This document shows, in pieces, positions 28,608 to 38,195 of a stretch of 64,000 nt of DNA. The translations under genes and the position numbers were made by a program. The stretch covers positions 111,907-175,906 of the forward strand of contig QNFX01000001.1 of assembly GCA_003650125.1 (NCBI GenBank), given 5' to 3'. Below the pieces are notes generated by a model. That model saw only the letters and a list, made by a program, of their open reading frames with translations. It was not told the origin of the DNA and made no database searches. Origin of the DNA: Campylobacterota bacterium (lineage in GTDB: Bacteria > Bdellovibrionota > Bacteriovoracia > Bacteriovoracales > Bacteriovoracaceae). Within the stretch, counting starts at the first letter, position 1, and the number at the start of each line of letters is the position of its first letter.

Positions 28608-29897
28608 CTAGAATTGCTCAAAAGATTTTATTTTATCTACGAGCAGTCCGATTTCTTTTTCGGCCCGCTCCTTAAAACCTTTAGCTTTTTTCATAAAATA
28701 TCTAGATAAACGGCCTTTCGGTGCAGGACCTAGCACTTTGTATTTTTTAGTTTTCACCACCATATCACTGACCATTTCCCCGATATGGCGGCCAAAAAGA
28801 TGGAGTTTTTTATAGTCCTCTAGGCCTGCTCCCTTTACTTTATAAACTTCCCGCGTCTCAAGAACTAAAGAACGGAGCATGGAACCTAAAAATCGATTAT
28901 ATTTATTTTCAAATAGATTTATACTCTTGCCACGTTTGATGGCCCTTAGAGTATCTTGATACAAGGTATCTACTTTAGTCAAAACTGATAAAAAGGCCTT
29001 CCATTTTTCCAATTTCTCTTCAAAAGGCACTAATTTTTTGGCCAAAATTTTCTTTTTAAAATCAGCTAGTTTAACCGCTAATTCAGCTGGTTTATCCTTG
29101 GTAAAAAGGATTTCTCCCGTTAATTTAAAACCTTCATTAGATAGAGGTTCTTTTCTAAATTTTTTCCAAAATTTATCTAATTTTTCCTTAGGCCCTAAAG
29201 GCCTTGCTATTAGGCCATAAGAATACTTCCCAGGAGCAATTTTTGTTCCATATTCTAAATTAAAAATATGGAATCTGGCCCAATTCTGATCAAGAGTTGC
29301 CCTCGAGGTAATTCGAATTTTACGACTGTTTAGAATCTCTCCATCCACTGAATTTAATACTAATTCAACCCTATAAGGACCTTGTATGCCCGTGGCCAAC
29401 CATAGCTCTTTTGCATCTTGGGATAGAGTCAGTTCTCCTTTAAATTTCTCATCTTGAATAAGGTTATTTAATCTTTGGACCTGGGACTTTTCTAATCTGG
29501 CAAAGGGTAAATACCTTTTTGGCGGAATCGTTAAGTAATAATAAATAAAACCAATAATAATAAAAGGAATTAATAAGAGGGTATATTTAAAAGCTGAGTT
29601 TTTAGGTTCTGGCACTACTGCCGCTTCTTTTATTTCCTCAGCTCTTGGAACTTGGTCCTTCTCTTTTACAATTGGTATCGAGGGAGGAGTTGGATTAAAG
29701 TTATTTAGATCACTTATTTGAATCCAGTTCTCAAGGCCTTGTTTCCAGACTCGATCCTGACTTTTAATTTCATCTTTTTCAATTTGTCTTAAAAGGTCCC
29801 TTTGAGTAAAAGGGCCGGTGTGATGCCCCTCTCTTAAGAGATACCAATTAGAAGAACGTGAATTTTCCTGAGAAGTTTCTATTTTAATACCCTCCAC
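28608..29897 (-). CDS. Membrane protein with an N-terminal GYF_2 domain
   Basis: 429 aa. Residues about 15-65 (SNWYLLREGHHTGPFTQRDL and then VWKQGLENWIQI) form a GYF_2/DUF4339-type domain, which binds proline-rich peptides or membrane-associated partners. A single membrane helix lies near residues 105-122 (YTLLLIPFIIIGFIYYYLTI), followed by about 300 charged residues with coiled-coil-like helices and LARLEKSQVQRL. The likely topology has a cytoplasmic GYF domain and an external tail. Function unknown. It is 26 bp downstream of a small ORF at 29924. Confidence 0.6.
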   Translation of the reverse strand: MEGIKIETSQENSRSSNWYLLREGHHTGPFTQRDLLRQIEKDEIKSQDRVWKQGLENWIQISDLNNFNPTPPSIPIVKEKDQVPRAEEIKEAAVVPEPKNSAFKYTLLLIPFIIIGFIYYYLTIPPKRYLPFARLEKSQVQRLNNLIQDEKFKGELTLSQDAKELWLATGIQGPYRVELVLNSVDGEILNSRKIRITSRATLDQNWARFHIFNLEYGTKIAPGKYSYGLIARPLGPKEKLDKFWKKFRKEPLSNEGFKLTGEILFTKDKPAELAVKLADFKKKILAKKLVPFEEKLEKWKAFLSVLTKVDTLYQDTLRAIKRGKSINLFENKYNRFLGSMLRSLVLETREVYKVKGAGLEDYKKLHLFGRHIGEMVSDMVVKTKKYKVLGPAPKGRLSRYFMKKAKGFKERAEKEIGLLVDKIKSFEQF

Positions 29898-29923
29898 TAT
29901 TTATTCTAAATTGCAGGATGATA

Positions 29924-30172
29924 CTATTCCAATGGTTTTTTTAAAAATTTAGCAAGAACTTGCACTCCCGAATCGATGGCCTCGGTTTTATCTTCGATAT
30001 TAAAGAGCATATCTACATGCTGGAAGATCTTTTTAGACTCTTTTTGCACGATATCAATTTCAACATTAAAGTGTGAGGCCCTATTAATAGTAATTCTTCC
30101 TAAATGATGCTCTTCATTTTCAATTTTGACGAAATAATCTTGAGGGTATTCTTCCATTCGGTTATTATCCAT
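29924..30172 (-). CDS. Small cytoplasmic protein of unknown function
   Basis: 82 aa, acidic, with no signal peptide or membrane helix. Segments such as HHLGRITINRASHFNVEID and NIEDKTEAIDSGVQVLAKFL suggest one beta sheet plus a helix. I recognise no family. It is on the same strand as, and 26 bp before, the GYF-domain gene, so the two are likely co-transcribed. It faces the YceI-like gene at 30191 across only 18 bp, so their regulatory sites must overlap the coding DNA. Confidence 0.5.
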   Translation of the reverse strand: MDNNRMEEYPQDYFVKIENEEHHLGRITINRASHFNVEIDIVQKESKKIFQHVDMLFNIEDKTEAIDSGVQVLAKFLKKPLE

Positions 30173-30190
30173 TCTTTAAAGGAGCAATTA

Positions 30191-30775
30191 ATGAAACTAA
30201 TATATCTAATTTCCGTCATACTTTTATCTCAATCCGCTTTTGCTGCAAAGAAAAAAAATTGTCACTACCAAACGACACCTAAAGATGTAGTAGTTAAATT
30301 CACTGCCTTTAAAACCTTTATGAAATTAGGGGTCGGTGGATCCTTTAAAAAATTAGGGCTCAAAGATCTTATTAAGGGAAAAACCATCATTGATGCGGCC
30401 ACTGGAATAGAGGCCGCAATTGATACCAACTCTTTAATTACAGGAGATGAGGGCAGAGACGTTAAAATCAAAAAGTTTTTCTTCTCCACTATGGATGATG
30501 GCCCTGTTATTGAGGCAAAGATCAAAGGATTTGATACTAAAAATGATCTCTTAATGCTGGAAATTGAAATGAATGATGAAGAGATGACCATTCCTTTAAA
30601 TTACACCATCAAAAATAACAAGCTCGTGGCCAAGGGAACTATCGATATTTTTGATTGGGACCTAAATGACAATCTAAAAAGCATCAATAAGGCCTGCAGC
30701 GAAAAGCATGAGAAAAAAACCTGGAATGATGTAGAAATTCATCTTACGGCCAAATTTAAGAAAATCTGCAAATAG
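30191..30775 (+). CDS. YceI-like periplasmic protein
   Basis: 194 aa with a signal peptide ending in AFA near residue 19. I use the ATG at 30191 because GGAGCAATTA precedes it; an earlier frame would run into the divergent gene. The mature protein has the YceI pattern: a KFTAFKTF strand early, the DTNSLITGDEGRDVKIKKFFF segment (cut in two), and a closing LTAKFKK strand. YceI proteins bind isoprenoid-like lipids in a beta barrel. One Cys near each end could form a disulfide. Confidence 0.65.
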   Translation: MKLIYLISVILLSQSAFAAKKKNCHYQTTPKDVVVKFTAFKTFMKLGVGGSFKKLGLKDLIKGKTIIDAATGIEAAIDTNSLITGDEGRDVKIKKFFFSTMDDGPVIEAKIKGFDTKNDLLMLEIEMNDEEMTIPLNYTIKNNKLVAKGTIDIFDWDLNDNLKSINKACSEKHEKKTWNDVEIHLTAKFKKICK

Positions 30776-30878
30776 ACCTCAATACCAAAGAAAAATGCAC
30801 AGGTTAAAATTAACCTTCTGTGATATTTAAATTATCAATTTCAATTCTTAAGACGAAAAGCTTATTAGAGGATTTGCC

Positions 30879-31766
30879 ATGAAAATAAGCTTTTTTGTAG
30901 GACTGTTTACCCTAATCTCAATTTATTCTTGTAATGAAATTCCCAGAAAGAATGCTGGCAATTGGAATTTTTTAAAAGACCCAGTTAGAGAAAATAATAT
31001 TCAAGAAACTGAGGATATAAAGGAAGAAAAAAAAGAGATTACTAAAATAGAATCAATTCTAATGCAAGATTTCAAGTTAAGATTTAAAGGTGTCATTCGC
31101 AATGGACGTAAGTGGGGATATAAAGTTCAAGTTCCAAAAAGTGTAAACAAGAAGTACCTCTTACGGGTATTAGAAGACTTTGAAATTATCGGCAACAGGA
31201 TTCTTGGAAAAATAGGCAATACTAAGGAAGAATTAAAGTATAAAGGGGAACTCGATATTAAAGTTGAAGCGGTTAAATACTTCTTAGAAAATCATGACCG
31301 AGATCAAACCCTTTTTATATCTCTCCCGGTAGCACCTCCTCAACAAGCTCAAGCGTCAAATACAGAGACTCAGGATCCCAAGGATCATTGCTCTAACCTA
31401 TCAGGTATTTATTGGGAGACAGGAAAAGAGTATACGGGAGAAAGTATTGAGATAACTAAAGTTAATTGTAACAACTTCAAACTCAAACAAAATAATCAAA
31501 ATCACTATTATGATGTTTCTTTTTATAAAAACTTTAAATGTAGTTCTATTGGAAGTTATGCTTTGTGCACTAAAGGGATAAAAATAGACAATAATTTAAT
31601 TAATCTTTTTATAAATGAGAAATGGTTACATACTGGTTGTGACTTGAAAAAAAATATCACGATCGATATCAGTAGAGGAATTTTAAATTCCGGAGTCACC
31701 TATCACTGCAAAGACAGCAGTAAAAACTATTCGAGATTGATTGAGTATCAATTAAACGTCGAATAA
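30879..31766 (+). CDS. Putative lipoprotein of unknown function
   Basis: 295 aa. The N-terminus is a lipoprotein signal peptide with a lipobox-like ISIYSC (Cys near residue 18). Then comes a charged linker (TEDIKEEKKEITK) and two regions: an alpha-beta part up to residue 145 and, after a Gln-rich stretch (APPQQAQASNTETQ), a Cys-containing C-terminal domain. The Cys residues at about 166, 193, 214, 223, 252 and 271 could pair. No family recognised. It is convergent to sdhB with 3 bp between stops. Confidence 0.5.
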   Translation: MKISFFVGLFTLISIYSCNEIPRKNAGNWNFLKDPVRENNIQETEDIKEEKKEITKIESILMQDFKLRFKGVIRNGRKWGYKVQVPKSVNKKYLLRVLEDFEIIGNRILGKIGNTKEELKYKGELDIKVEAVKYFLENHDRDQTLFISLPVAPPQQAQASNTETQDPKDHCSNLSGIYWETGKEYTGESIEITKVNCNNFKLKQNNQNHYYDVSFYKNFKCSSIGSYALCTKGIKIDNNLINLFINEKWLHTGCDLKKNITIDISRGILNSGVTYHCKDSSKNYSRLIEYQLNVE

Positions 31767-31769
31767 TTT

Positions 31770-32534
31770 TTAATGGGCCTTAATAGAAGCTGCTAAATAC
31801 TCTCTATTCATTCTAGCAATATTTGAAATATCAATTCCCTTAGGACAAGAAGCTTCACACTCAGCGGCATTGGTACAGTTTCCAAAACCAAGCTCATCCA
31901 TTTTGGTAACCATATTTAAAACCCTTTGATCTTTTTCTACTTCACCTTGAGGAAGAAGAGCGAACTGGGAAACCTTGGCAGAGACAAAAAGCATCGCTGA
32001 AGCGTTCGGACAAGCTGCAACACACGCGGCACAGCCGATACATGAAGCGGCGTCCATGGAAAGTTCTGCATTTCCTTTTCCAATGGGAAGTCCATTGGCA
32101 TCAGGTGCGGAACCAACGTTGATATCAACAAAGCCACCCGCGACCATTATGTCATCAAAAGCTGTTCGATCGACAACTAAATCTTTTTGCACCGGCATAG
32201 GTCTAGCACGCCAAGGTTCAATGACAATGGTGTCTCCATCTTTATATTTTCTCATATGAAGTTGGCAGGTAGTGGTTTCAGATTCCGGCCCATGGGCCAT
32301 CCCATTGATCATCAAAGAACACATGCCACAGATTCCTTCACGGCAATCATGATCAAAGGCAACCGGATCTTCACCCTTAGTAACGAGTTCTTCATTGAGC
32401 TGATCAATCATCTCTAAAAAGGATGAATCAGGGGAAACGCCGTCTAACTTATAATCCACCATTTTTCCCTTGGTGGTCATATTCTTTTGACGCCAGATTT
32501 TAAGTTTTAAATTCATGAGACCAATATCACTCAT
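31770..32534 (-). CDS. sdhB: Succinate dehydrogenase/fumarate reductase iron-sulfur subunit
   Basis: 254 aa. The N-terminal 2Fe-2S domain has [20 protein letters not shown] (cut) with Cys ligands; the C-terminal domain has [13 protein letters not shown] for 4Fe-4S and [15 protein letters not shown] for 3Fe-4S. It passes electrons from SdhA to the quinone site. It lies 9 bp after sdhA. The order sdhC-sdhA-sdhB and a single membrane subunit are the type-B form found in Deltaproteobacteria-like lineages and Bacteroidota. Confidence 0.97.
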   Translation of the reverse strand: MSDIGLMNLKLKIWRQKNMTTKGKMVDYKLDGVSPDSSFLEMIDQLNEELVTKGEDPVAFDHDCREGICGMCSLMINGMAHGPESETTTCQLHMRKYKDGDTIVIEPWRARPMPVQKDLVVDRTAFDDIMVAGGFVDINVGSAPDANGLPIGKGNAELSMDAASCIGCAACVAACPNASAMLFVSAKVSQFALLPQGEVEKDQRVLNMVTKMDELGFGNCTNAAECEASCPKGIDISNIARMNREYLAASIKAH

Positions 32535-32543
32535 GGATATCTC

Positions 32544-34463
32544 CTACTTGTAACTTCTTTGAGTTAATTTAACATTTTCAAATTTAAGTTCTTCAATATT
32601 TCTGATGGGTTCTTTCCCAACACCAGTGAATTCCCAAGCGGCCACGTGGGTGTAATTTTCATCATCTCTTTTGGCCTCGTTCTCATCAGTTTGAGATTCA
32701 TCTCTAAAGTGTCCACCACAAGACTCAGGTCTCATCAGAGCGTCTCGGGCCATCAGCTCACCGATCTCTAAAAAGTCAGCTACTCTGTTGGCCTTTTCAA
32801 GTTCCATGTTAAGGTTATCAAAATCGCCGGTGACTTTTACGTCTTTCCAAAACTCTTCACGAATTTTGGGTATTTCTTCAATTGCTTTTCGAAGTCCCTG
32901 CTCATTTCGTGCCATTCCCACATTATCCCACATAACTTGACCAAGTTTTTTATGAAAATAATCTACGGTCTTCGTTCCCTGGATATTTAAAAGTTTATCT
33001 AATTTTTCTTTTGAAGTTTTTTCTGCCTCATCAAAGGCCGGGTGATTGGTATCAACCTTGGAAACTCCTTCAGCAAAATGGCGGCCTATGGTATAAGGAA
33101 TAACAAAGTAACCATCGGCCAAACCTTGCATTAAGGCCGAAGCTCCAAGTCGGTTAGCCCCGTGATCACTAAAATTGGCCTCACCTAGAACAAAAAGTCC
33201 TTTGAGGTTACTCTCTAAGTTATAATCGACCCAAAGTCCGCCCATAGTATAGTGAACCGCGGGGTAGATTTTCATAGGTACAATATATGGATTTTCATCA
33301 TTAATCCGCTCATACATTTCAAAGAGATTACCATATTTTGCTTCAATAGCTTCTCTTCCATCTCTTTTAATGGCATCTCTAAAATCTAAATAAACCGCTA
33401 ACTTAGTATTTCCTACCCCTTTTCCAACATCACACTGATTCTTGGCATTTCTTGAGGCCACATCCCGGGGTACTAGATTTCCAAAAGAGGGATAAATCCT
33501 TTCAAGATAGTAATCTCGATCTTCTTCAGGAATATCATTTGGTGCTCTTTTTTCGTCTTTATTTTTTGGCACCCAAACTCGGCCGTCATTTCGAAGAGAC
33601 TCAGACATCAGAGTTAGTTTGGATTGATTGGCACCATGAACTGGAATACAAGTTGGGTGAATTTGCGTAAAACATGGATTCGCAAAATATGCACCTTTTT
33701 TATGAGCTCTCCAAGCGGCACTGGCATTTGATGCCATGGCATTAGTGGAAAGATAATAAACGTTTCCATATCCCCCACTAGCGAGGATTACTGCATCCCC
33801 CCAGTGTCTAGAGATTTTTCCTGTAATTAAATTTCTACAAATAATTCCTCTAGCTACTCCATCAACTATAACCACATCAAGCATTTCCATTCTGGTATGA
33901 ATTTTAAGCTTGCCCTTATTTACTTGCTTCATCATGGCAGAATAAGCGCCCAACAGAAGTTGCTGTCCAGTTTGTCCTCTAGCATAAAAGGTTCTAGATA
34001 CTTGGGCCCCACCAAAAGATCTATTTGATAGAACACCACCATACTCTCTAGCAAAGGGAACACCCTGTGCTACACATTGATCAATAATATTATTAGAAAC
34101 CTCGGCCAGACGATAGACGTTAGCTTCACGCGATCTATAATCTCCACCCTTGATGGTATCGTAAAAAAGTCGCCAAATTGAATCACCATCATTGGGATAG
34201 TTTTTAGCAGCATTGATTCCCCCTTGAGCAGCAATAGAGTGGGCCCTTCTAGCAGAATCTGAAATAGTAAAAGATTCCACTTCATAACCTAGCTCACTTA
34301 ACGTAGCAGCTGCAGCTCCCCCTCCAAGTCCCGTTCCGACAATTAGAACTTTAAATTTTCTTTTATTGGATGGGTTAACTAGTTTTGAATCAAACTTATG
34401 TTTATTCCACTTATCTTTAAGTGGGCCCTCAGGAACTTTTCCATCTAGATATTTAACACTCAT
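32544..34463 (-). CDS. sdhA: Succinate dehydrogenase/fumarate reductase flavoprotein subunit
   Basis: 639 aa. The dinucleotide-binding [13 protein letters not shown] near residue 43, the FAD-linking region [21 protein letters not shown] (His of HSIAAQGG) near 85, and catalytic segments GGHFRDES and HTMGGL-type ([10 protein letters not shown]). It oxidises succinate to fumarate on the cytoplasmic side. The start is 1 bp after the sdhC stop. Confidence 0.97.
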   Translation of the reverse strand: MSVKYLDGKVPEGPLKDKWNKHKFDSKLVNPSNKRKFKVLIVGTGLGGGAAAATLSELGYEVESFTISDSARRAHSIAAQGGINAAKNYPNDGDSIWRLFYDTIKGGDYRSREANVYRLAEVSNNIIDQCVAQGVPFAREYGGVLSNRSFGGAQVSRTFYARGQTGQQLLLGAYSAMMKQVNKGKLKIHTRMEMLDVVIVDGVARGIICRNLITGKISRHWGDAVILASGGYGNVYYLSTNAMASNASAAWRAHKKGAYFANPCFTQIHPTCIPVHGANQSKLTLMSESLRNDGRVWVPKNKDEKRAPNDIPEEDRDYYLERIYPSFGNLVPRDVASRNAKNQCDVGKGVGNTKLAVYLDFRDAIKRDGREAIEAKYGNLFEMYERINDENPYIVPMKIYPAVHYTMGGLWVDYNLESNLKGLFVLGEANFSDHGANRLGASALMQGLADGYFVIPYTIGRHFAEGVSKVDTNHPAFDEAEKTSKEKLDKLLNIQGTKTVDYFHKKLGQVMWDNVGMARNEQGLRKAIEEIPKIREEFWKDVKVTGDFDNLNMELEKANRVADFLEIGELMARDALMRPESCGGHFRDESQTDENEAKRDDENYTHVAAWEFTGVGKEPIRNIEELKFENVKLTQRSYK

Positions 34464-34464
34464 C

Positions 34465-35139
34465 TTAGTTTGCTCCTTGTAGGTAACAGAAAATGGGAAG
34501 AACCATAAAACCAGCTGCGACTACCATGGCAAAGATAATACTGAATTTTCTTAAAAATCCATTATATCTGGGATGGTTAAAACCAAAGGTTTGAAAGGCA
34601 GACCAAAGGCCATGACTTACGTGAATTCCTACCACCAACATGGCCGCAATGTAGAAAGCAACATTTAAGGGGTTCCTAAAATATTCAACCATGGTTTTGA
34701 AAAGATCTCTAATTACCAGACCATCATAAGTAACCTCATAATAGGTTCCATATTTTAACTTCAAAATATGAAGTACTAGAAAAACAAAAATTAAAATACC
34801 AGTGTAAGGCATGGTATCGGACATGAAGGTGGCCCCTCGTCCGGTATTTCTTTTTAAATGATAACTCTCTCCCCGTGCCTTTCTATTTTCTCTAGTTAGC
34901 TTAAGAGCTAAAACCACATGAGTTAGAAATAAAATGGTCATCACCGCCTCGATAGCGTAGATGGCGGGATTACTAACTAAGGCGTGGGCATATTTATTAA
35001 AGGCCTCAGGACTTACTAAGATCAGTAAGTTCCCGACCAAATGGCCTACAAGAAAAAGACAAAAAAACAGCCCGGTGAAGGCCACCACTTGTTTTTTAAC
35101 GATTGAAGCACTAAAACGACGGCACATTGTGACACTCAT
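34465..35139 (-). CDS. sdhC: Succinate dehydrogenase cytochrome b558 subunit (type B)
   Basis: 224 aa with five membrane helices (about residues 15-40, 58-82, 105-127, 155-178, 196-220). His residues on helices at [36 protein letters not shown] and [10 protein letters not shown] fit the bis-His ligands for two b haems, as in the Wolinella/Bacillus fused SdhC. It is first in the operon. Its upstream region faces tRNA-Pro and has room (about 145 bp) for its promoter. Confidence 0.92.
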   Translation of the reverse strand: MSVTMCRRFSASIVKKQVVAFTGLFFCLFLVGHLVGNLLILVSPEAFNKYAHALVSNPAIYAIEAVMTILFLTHVVLALKLTRENRKARGESYHLKRNTGRGATFMSDTMPYTGILIFVFLVLHILKLKYGTYYEVTYDGLVIRDLFKTMVEYFRNPLNVAFYIAAMLVVGIHVSHGLWSAFQTFGFNHPRYNGFLRKFSIIFAMVVAAGFMVLPIFCYLQGAN

Positions 35140-35285
35140 AGGATTTTGATCCCCTTAAAAAAATTTGAAAGTGTACTCATACTACTAGAAGATAAGTGAT
35201 TAATTAAGTTATTTTTTAGTTAAAAACAACGCGTAAAAGCATGGACAAAAAGGTCCGGCCTCGGTAAAAAATTAACTTCTTGTGT

Positions 35286-35354
<69 letters not shown>

Positions 35355-35360
<6 letters not shown>

Positions 35361-35740
35361 TTTAATTATTGCGCTAATAAGTCACTTACCACTATTGCAG
35401 CGATAGTTTTTGCAATACTTTAATTCCTCTTCCCTAATTGTTGATTTCATAAGAAAAACCTATATTGGTAAGGGAAAATCCACGACTTTTCTTTAATATT
35501 TCCAACAAAGTTTCTAAATCGCTTAAAAAAGGAATAGAACATTTTCCCGTTTCACATACCATAAGCAAAAAATAAATTTTATTTAAGAACGTCATCCCAA
35601 TTCTTTACCCCTCTCTAAATCAATCTCTTTATCACGGGATATACAAGGGAAAATAAATTTTTAACAATAAATTCTTTATCTGACCCGCAAAATCAGGCTT
35701 TGTGATATAATGGCCTATGGATATAAAAAAAGAGGTCATC
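35355..35740 (+). repeat. Array direct repeat and constant leader, copy 0 (at the tRNA-Pro 3' end)
   Basis: Begins with the tRNA end CGACCA and continues TTTAATTATTGCGCTAATAA, then CTATTGCAGCGATAG (near-palindrome) and TTTTTGCAATACTT. About 380 bases without a gene follow, nearly all shared with the other copies: an AT-rich stretch, a CACGGG motif, and the promoter box TATAAT at 35706-35711 in the context TGTGATATAATGGCC. The ATG at 35741 has GAGG 8 bp upstream. This is the reference copy since it abuts an intact tRNA. Confidence 0.85.
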
Positions 35741-36277
35741 ATGAAAAAACTATTTTTAATTATTCCACTAGCGGCCTTATTATTTGCAACACAAGGCTGG
35801 GGAATGGGATTTGGTAAATGCATCTCATCTTTCAAAGACACAAAAAGAAAAATGGAGTACTCAAATTTACAGTGTTCACTCTTTCAAGAAATAGTACAAC
35901 CAAGAAATCAAAAGTCATACAAATATGAAGGTATTGTTACGAGAAAGGATCAAAGGGGAAAAATTGATACAGTTCGAATTGAATTTACTATAAAAGACCC
36001 AAGTGAATCAAAACTCCTTAAATTAAAGCTCGACGATATTACTTGGGATATCCCTCACAAAAAAAGTGGTGCTGATACTTCTAAGGGAGTTTATGACTTC
36101 CGACTAACTCCCAAAAAAATGGAAATCCAAATTGATATGAAAAACGACTTTCCAGATGGATCAAACCCGAAGGGAATCTTAGGGAAAGGAGGATATATCT
36201 ACATTGAAGCAACCTATACTCCGGCCGGAGGGGCCCAGGGCTCAGGTAGTAAATCTGGAAAAAAATCCAAGAGGTAA
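35741..36277 (+). CDS. Array secreted protein A (constant signal peptide, unique mature part)
   Basis: 178 aa from the ATG at 35741, which is chosen because the constant leader, GAGG site and signal peptide all align with other array members. The signal peptide MKKLFLIIPLAALLFATQGW is almost identical to theirs, but the mature part is not the six-Cys domain: it starts GMGFGKCISSFKD and continues as a beta-rich domain (IDTVRIEFTIKD, TWDIPHKK) ending in a GSGSKSGKKSKR basic tail. Function unknown. The following secreted gene is on the same strand, unlike later units. Confidence 0.7.
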   Translation: MKKLFLIIPLAALLFATQGWGMGFGKCISSFKDTKRKMEYSNLQCSLFQEIVQPRNQKSYKYEGIVTRKDQRGKIDTVRIEFTIKDPSESKLLKLKLDDITWDIPHKKSGADTSKGVYDFRLTPKKMEIQIDMKNDFPDGSNPKGILGKGGYIYIEATYTPAGGAQGSGSKSGKKSKR

Positions 36278-36315
36278 GAAATTAATAATAAATAAGTCAT
36301 AAATTATATGAAAAG

Positions 36316-36359
36316 GTAACCTAGATGTAAGCTAACGTGAACATCTTGGTTACTTTCTT
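36316..36359 (+). terminator. Long hairpin after array gene A
   Basis: GTAACCTAGATGT and ACATCTTGGTTAC form a 13-bp stem with one mismatch and a 12-base loop, followed by TTTCTT. It lies 39 bp after the stop of array gene A and before the gene at 36437. Confidence 0.6.
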
Positions 36360-36436
36360 GATTATAAATTTATCCACCCATATTATACTTGACGAATAAC
36401 CCAATTCTTTTCGATAATTAAAGAAAGGGAGTCGAC

Positions 36437-36862
36437 ATGTCTAAACTTCTTATTTTCCTTCTATCATTTTCAATTCTTAGTCATGCAGATGAAAACTGCG
36501 GTGATGGCTTTAAGGAAGTACCAAATGAAATTACAATCCCCAGCTTAAAATATGGTGGATATATAAAATTCAATAGAGATATTCTTTTTCCTAGATTTTC
36601 CCCACAGTACCAAATTAATAATTCCTTAATTTTATTTCGTAATTCAAATATTGATTTTGATAAATTTAAAAGAGGTCAAAAAATTCAAATAATTGATTCC
36701 AATTCGAAGTTAAGGGAAAATTCGACAGCTGTAGGTATGAACCTCCTTGTATCAAACAAAATCCTTATTAACTTCGAAGATCATGACGAGGAAGATTTTT
36801 ATTATGTTTCCGACATCAATCGAAGGCTCCAAGACTATTTTCAAATCTGTCAGAAAATTTAA
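36437..36862 (+). CDS. Small secreted protein of unknown function in array unit A
   Basis: 141 aa. Signal peptide about residues 1-17 (LSHA cut site), then a mature chain with two Cys (CGDGF near residue 21 and FQICQKI at the end) that may pair. Strand-like segments such as GGYIKFNRDILFPRF fit a beta fold. AGAAAGGGAG precedes the ATG. It takes the second-gene position that later units fill with a convergent secreted gene, but has no visible similarity to those. Confidence 0.55.
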   Translation: MSKLLIFLLSFSILSHADENCGDGFKEVPNEITIPSLKYGGYIKFNRDILFPRFSPQYQINNSLILFRNSNIDFDKFKRGQKIQIIDSNSKLRENSTAVGMNLLVSNKILINFEDHDEEDFYYVSDINRRLQDYFQICQKI

Positions 36863-36906
36863 AAATGAGAGTTCCAATATCCACCAGAAACCTTCAACTC
36901 AATTTT

Positions 36907-37192
36907 ATTCCAAATTCCCTTCCTCATTAGGAATAAAATCACCATATTAGGAGTAATCATTTTTTTACCCCAAAACTTGTCGCTTTTATTGAATAAGTTT
37001 TAAATGAAACAAAAACTAATCTGGCCTGTATTTTATATTTGGTCTCTAATGCCATATTTTATTCTACCCTGACCTAAGCCGTGCTTAGAGGAAATACGAA
37101 ATTCTAGTTAATAGAAAATATCTATTTTTGATTTTGGCGTTCCCTTTAGGGTGGCAGAACCACTAACATAACAAGACTTTTCTTCAGATTAT
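36907..37192. other. Module left-boundary spacer, copy 1
   Basis: A gene-free stretch of about 330 bases. It begins with a degraded form of the conserved stem-loop (ATTCC ... TTAGGAAT) and continues with DNA shared with the other modules: TCTAATGCCATATTTTATTC, CTGACCTAAGCC, GATTTTGGCGTTCCCTTTAG and ACTAACATAACAAGACTTTT. It ends at the stop codon of the 55-aa membrane protein gene. I see no ORF in it. Confidence 0.5.
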
Positions 37193-37360
37193 TTATTTCT
37201 TTTTGGTCAACTTAGTAGTGAGTTTTTCTAACGAAGATAGCCCTTGATGGACCTTTAAAATTGAGGCCCTCTTAATACTTTTGTATAAGTTTTTTGGGAG
37301 GCCATATCCTAGTAGAATGAAAATAAAGATATAAAATATTAAACTAAAAATGCCTTGCAT
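37193..37360 (-). CDS. 55-aa membrane protein of the array module, copy 1
   Basis: One N-terminal membrane helix (MQGIFSLIFYIFIFILLGYG) followed by a basic tail (KSIKRASILKVHQGLSSLEK, then LTTKLTKKK). The ATG overlaps the stop of the HTH gene (TGATG) and is preceded by GGAGGAGGG inside that gene, so translation is coupled. Four near-identical copies and one with a nonsense codon occur in the window. Small size and tail charge recall single-pass regulators or small toxins; the function is unknown. Confidence 0.65.
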   Translation of the reverse strand: MQGIFSLIFYIFIFILLGYGLPKNLYKSIKRASILKVHQGLSSLEKLTTKLTKKK

Positions 37361-37812
37361 CAACCCTCCTCCAGTTCTCGTTTTAGGATATCGCCAATGA
37401 CTGATTTGTCCCATTGGCCTCCCCTTTTACTTTTAATATTTTTTTCCAATAGAAATTTTGCGATTTTTCGTAATGAATAACCTTGATTTTTAAGGCCAAG
37501 AATTTTTTGAATAATTTTCTGCTCTTCAAAGTGAGGAACAATCAGGCCCTGAACTTTTCGCTCGCCATACTTGAGACAGTTAGATTTAGGGTTAGAAGTC
37601 TTTGTGATCTCATTCTCTTGCATCGTCTCAATGATGGTGGTTTTTCTCCAGGCAGATTCTGTTAGAAACTCTATTTCACGGATGGAAAGGCCGTGATCTA
37701 GGTATAGTTTCCGGAAAATTCCTAAATTATTCTTAGGATAATTTAAAAAATGTATAATAAAAACAGAGACATAAGGAGTTAGGTAAACTGGTTCGTCCAG
37801 CGTCGGGGATGG
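37360..37812 (-). CDS. Double-HTH recombinase-tail-like protein, copy 1 (no clear start)
   Basis: An open frame of about 150 codons. The first region (NLGIFRKLYLDHGLSIREIE) is a resolvase-like HTH; the second (GLIVPHFEEQKIIQKI ... GYSLRKIAKFLLEKNIKSKRG ... VIGDILKRE) resembles the Recombinase domain of large serine recombinases (PF07508-type). There is no serine catalytic domain. In this copy the first in-frame ATG is at 37623, inside the chain, so it is either started at an unusual codon or decayed. It reads toward, and is coupled to, the membrane protein gene. Confidence 0.6.
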   Translation of the reverse strand, partial: PSPTLDEPVYLTPYVSVFIIHFLNYPKNNLGIFRKLYLDHGLSIREIEFLTESAWRKTTIIETMQENEITKTSNPKSNCLKYGERKVQGLIVPHFEEQKIIQKILGLKNQGYSLRKIAKFLLEKNIKSKRGGQWDKSVIGDILKRELEEG

Positions 37813-37813
37813 T

Positions 37814-38195
37814 CGACCATTTAATTATTGCACTAATAAGTCACTTACAACTGTTGCAGCAACAATTTTTGCAATACTTTAACTCCTCTTTCTTGCTTGA
37901 TGATTTCATAGGACAAATCTTTTTTGGTAAGGAAGATCCACGACATTTCTTTAATATTTCCAACAAAGTTTTTAAATCGCTTAAAAAAGAGATAAAACAT
38001 TATCCAGCTTCACCTACCATAAGCAAAAAATAAATTTTATTTAAGAACGTCATCTCAATTCCTTTTCCCTTCAGGACAACGTTTTTTCACGGGTTACTTA
38101 AGGGAAATTCAATTTTTAGCTATAAACGCATTGATTTATCAAAGAGATGTAGCATTGTGATATGATGGCCTATAGATATAAAAGCTGAGGTTGTC
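37814..38195 (+). repeat. Array direct repeat and constant leader, copy 1
   Basis: Starts CGACCATTTAATTATTGCAC like the DNA at the tRNA-Pro end, with the palindrome TGTTGC-A-GCAACA and TTTTTGCAATACTTTAA. The 5' part also lies upstream of the minus-strand HTH frame. About 335 gene-free bases follow up to the next secreted gene: CACGGGTTACTTAAGGGAAA and the -10 box TATGAT at 38161-38166 within GTGATATGATGGCC, then TGAGGTTGTC before ATG. Confidence 0.85.

Noticed and set aside
34961..35149. Small plus-strand ORF over the sdhC start
   Set aside because: It is antisense to the first sdhC helices and has no motif of its own.
37193..37414. Longer start for the membrane protein (73 aa)
   Set aside because: The extra 18 codons overlap the HTH gene in another frame. 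The TGATG coupling and the ribosome site support the ATG at 37360.
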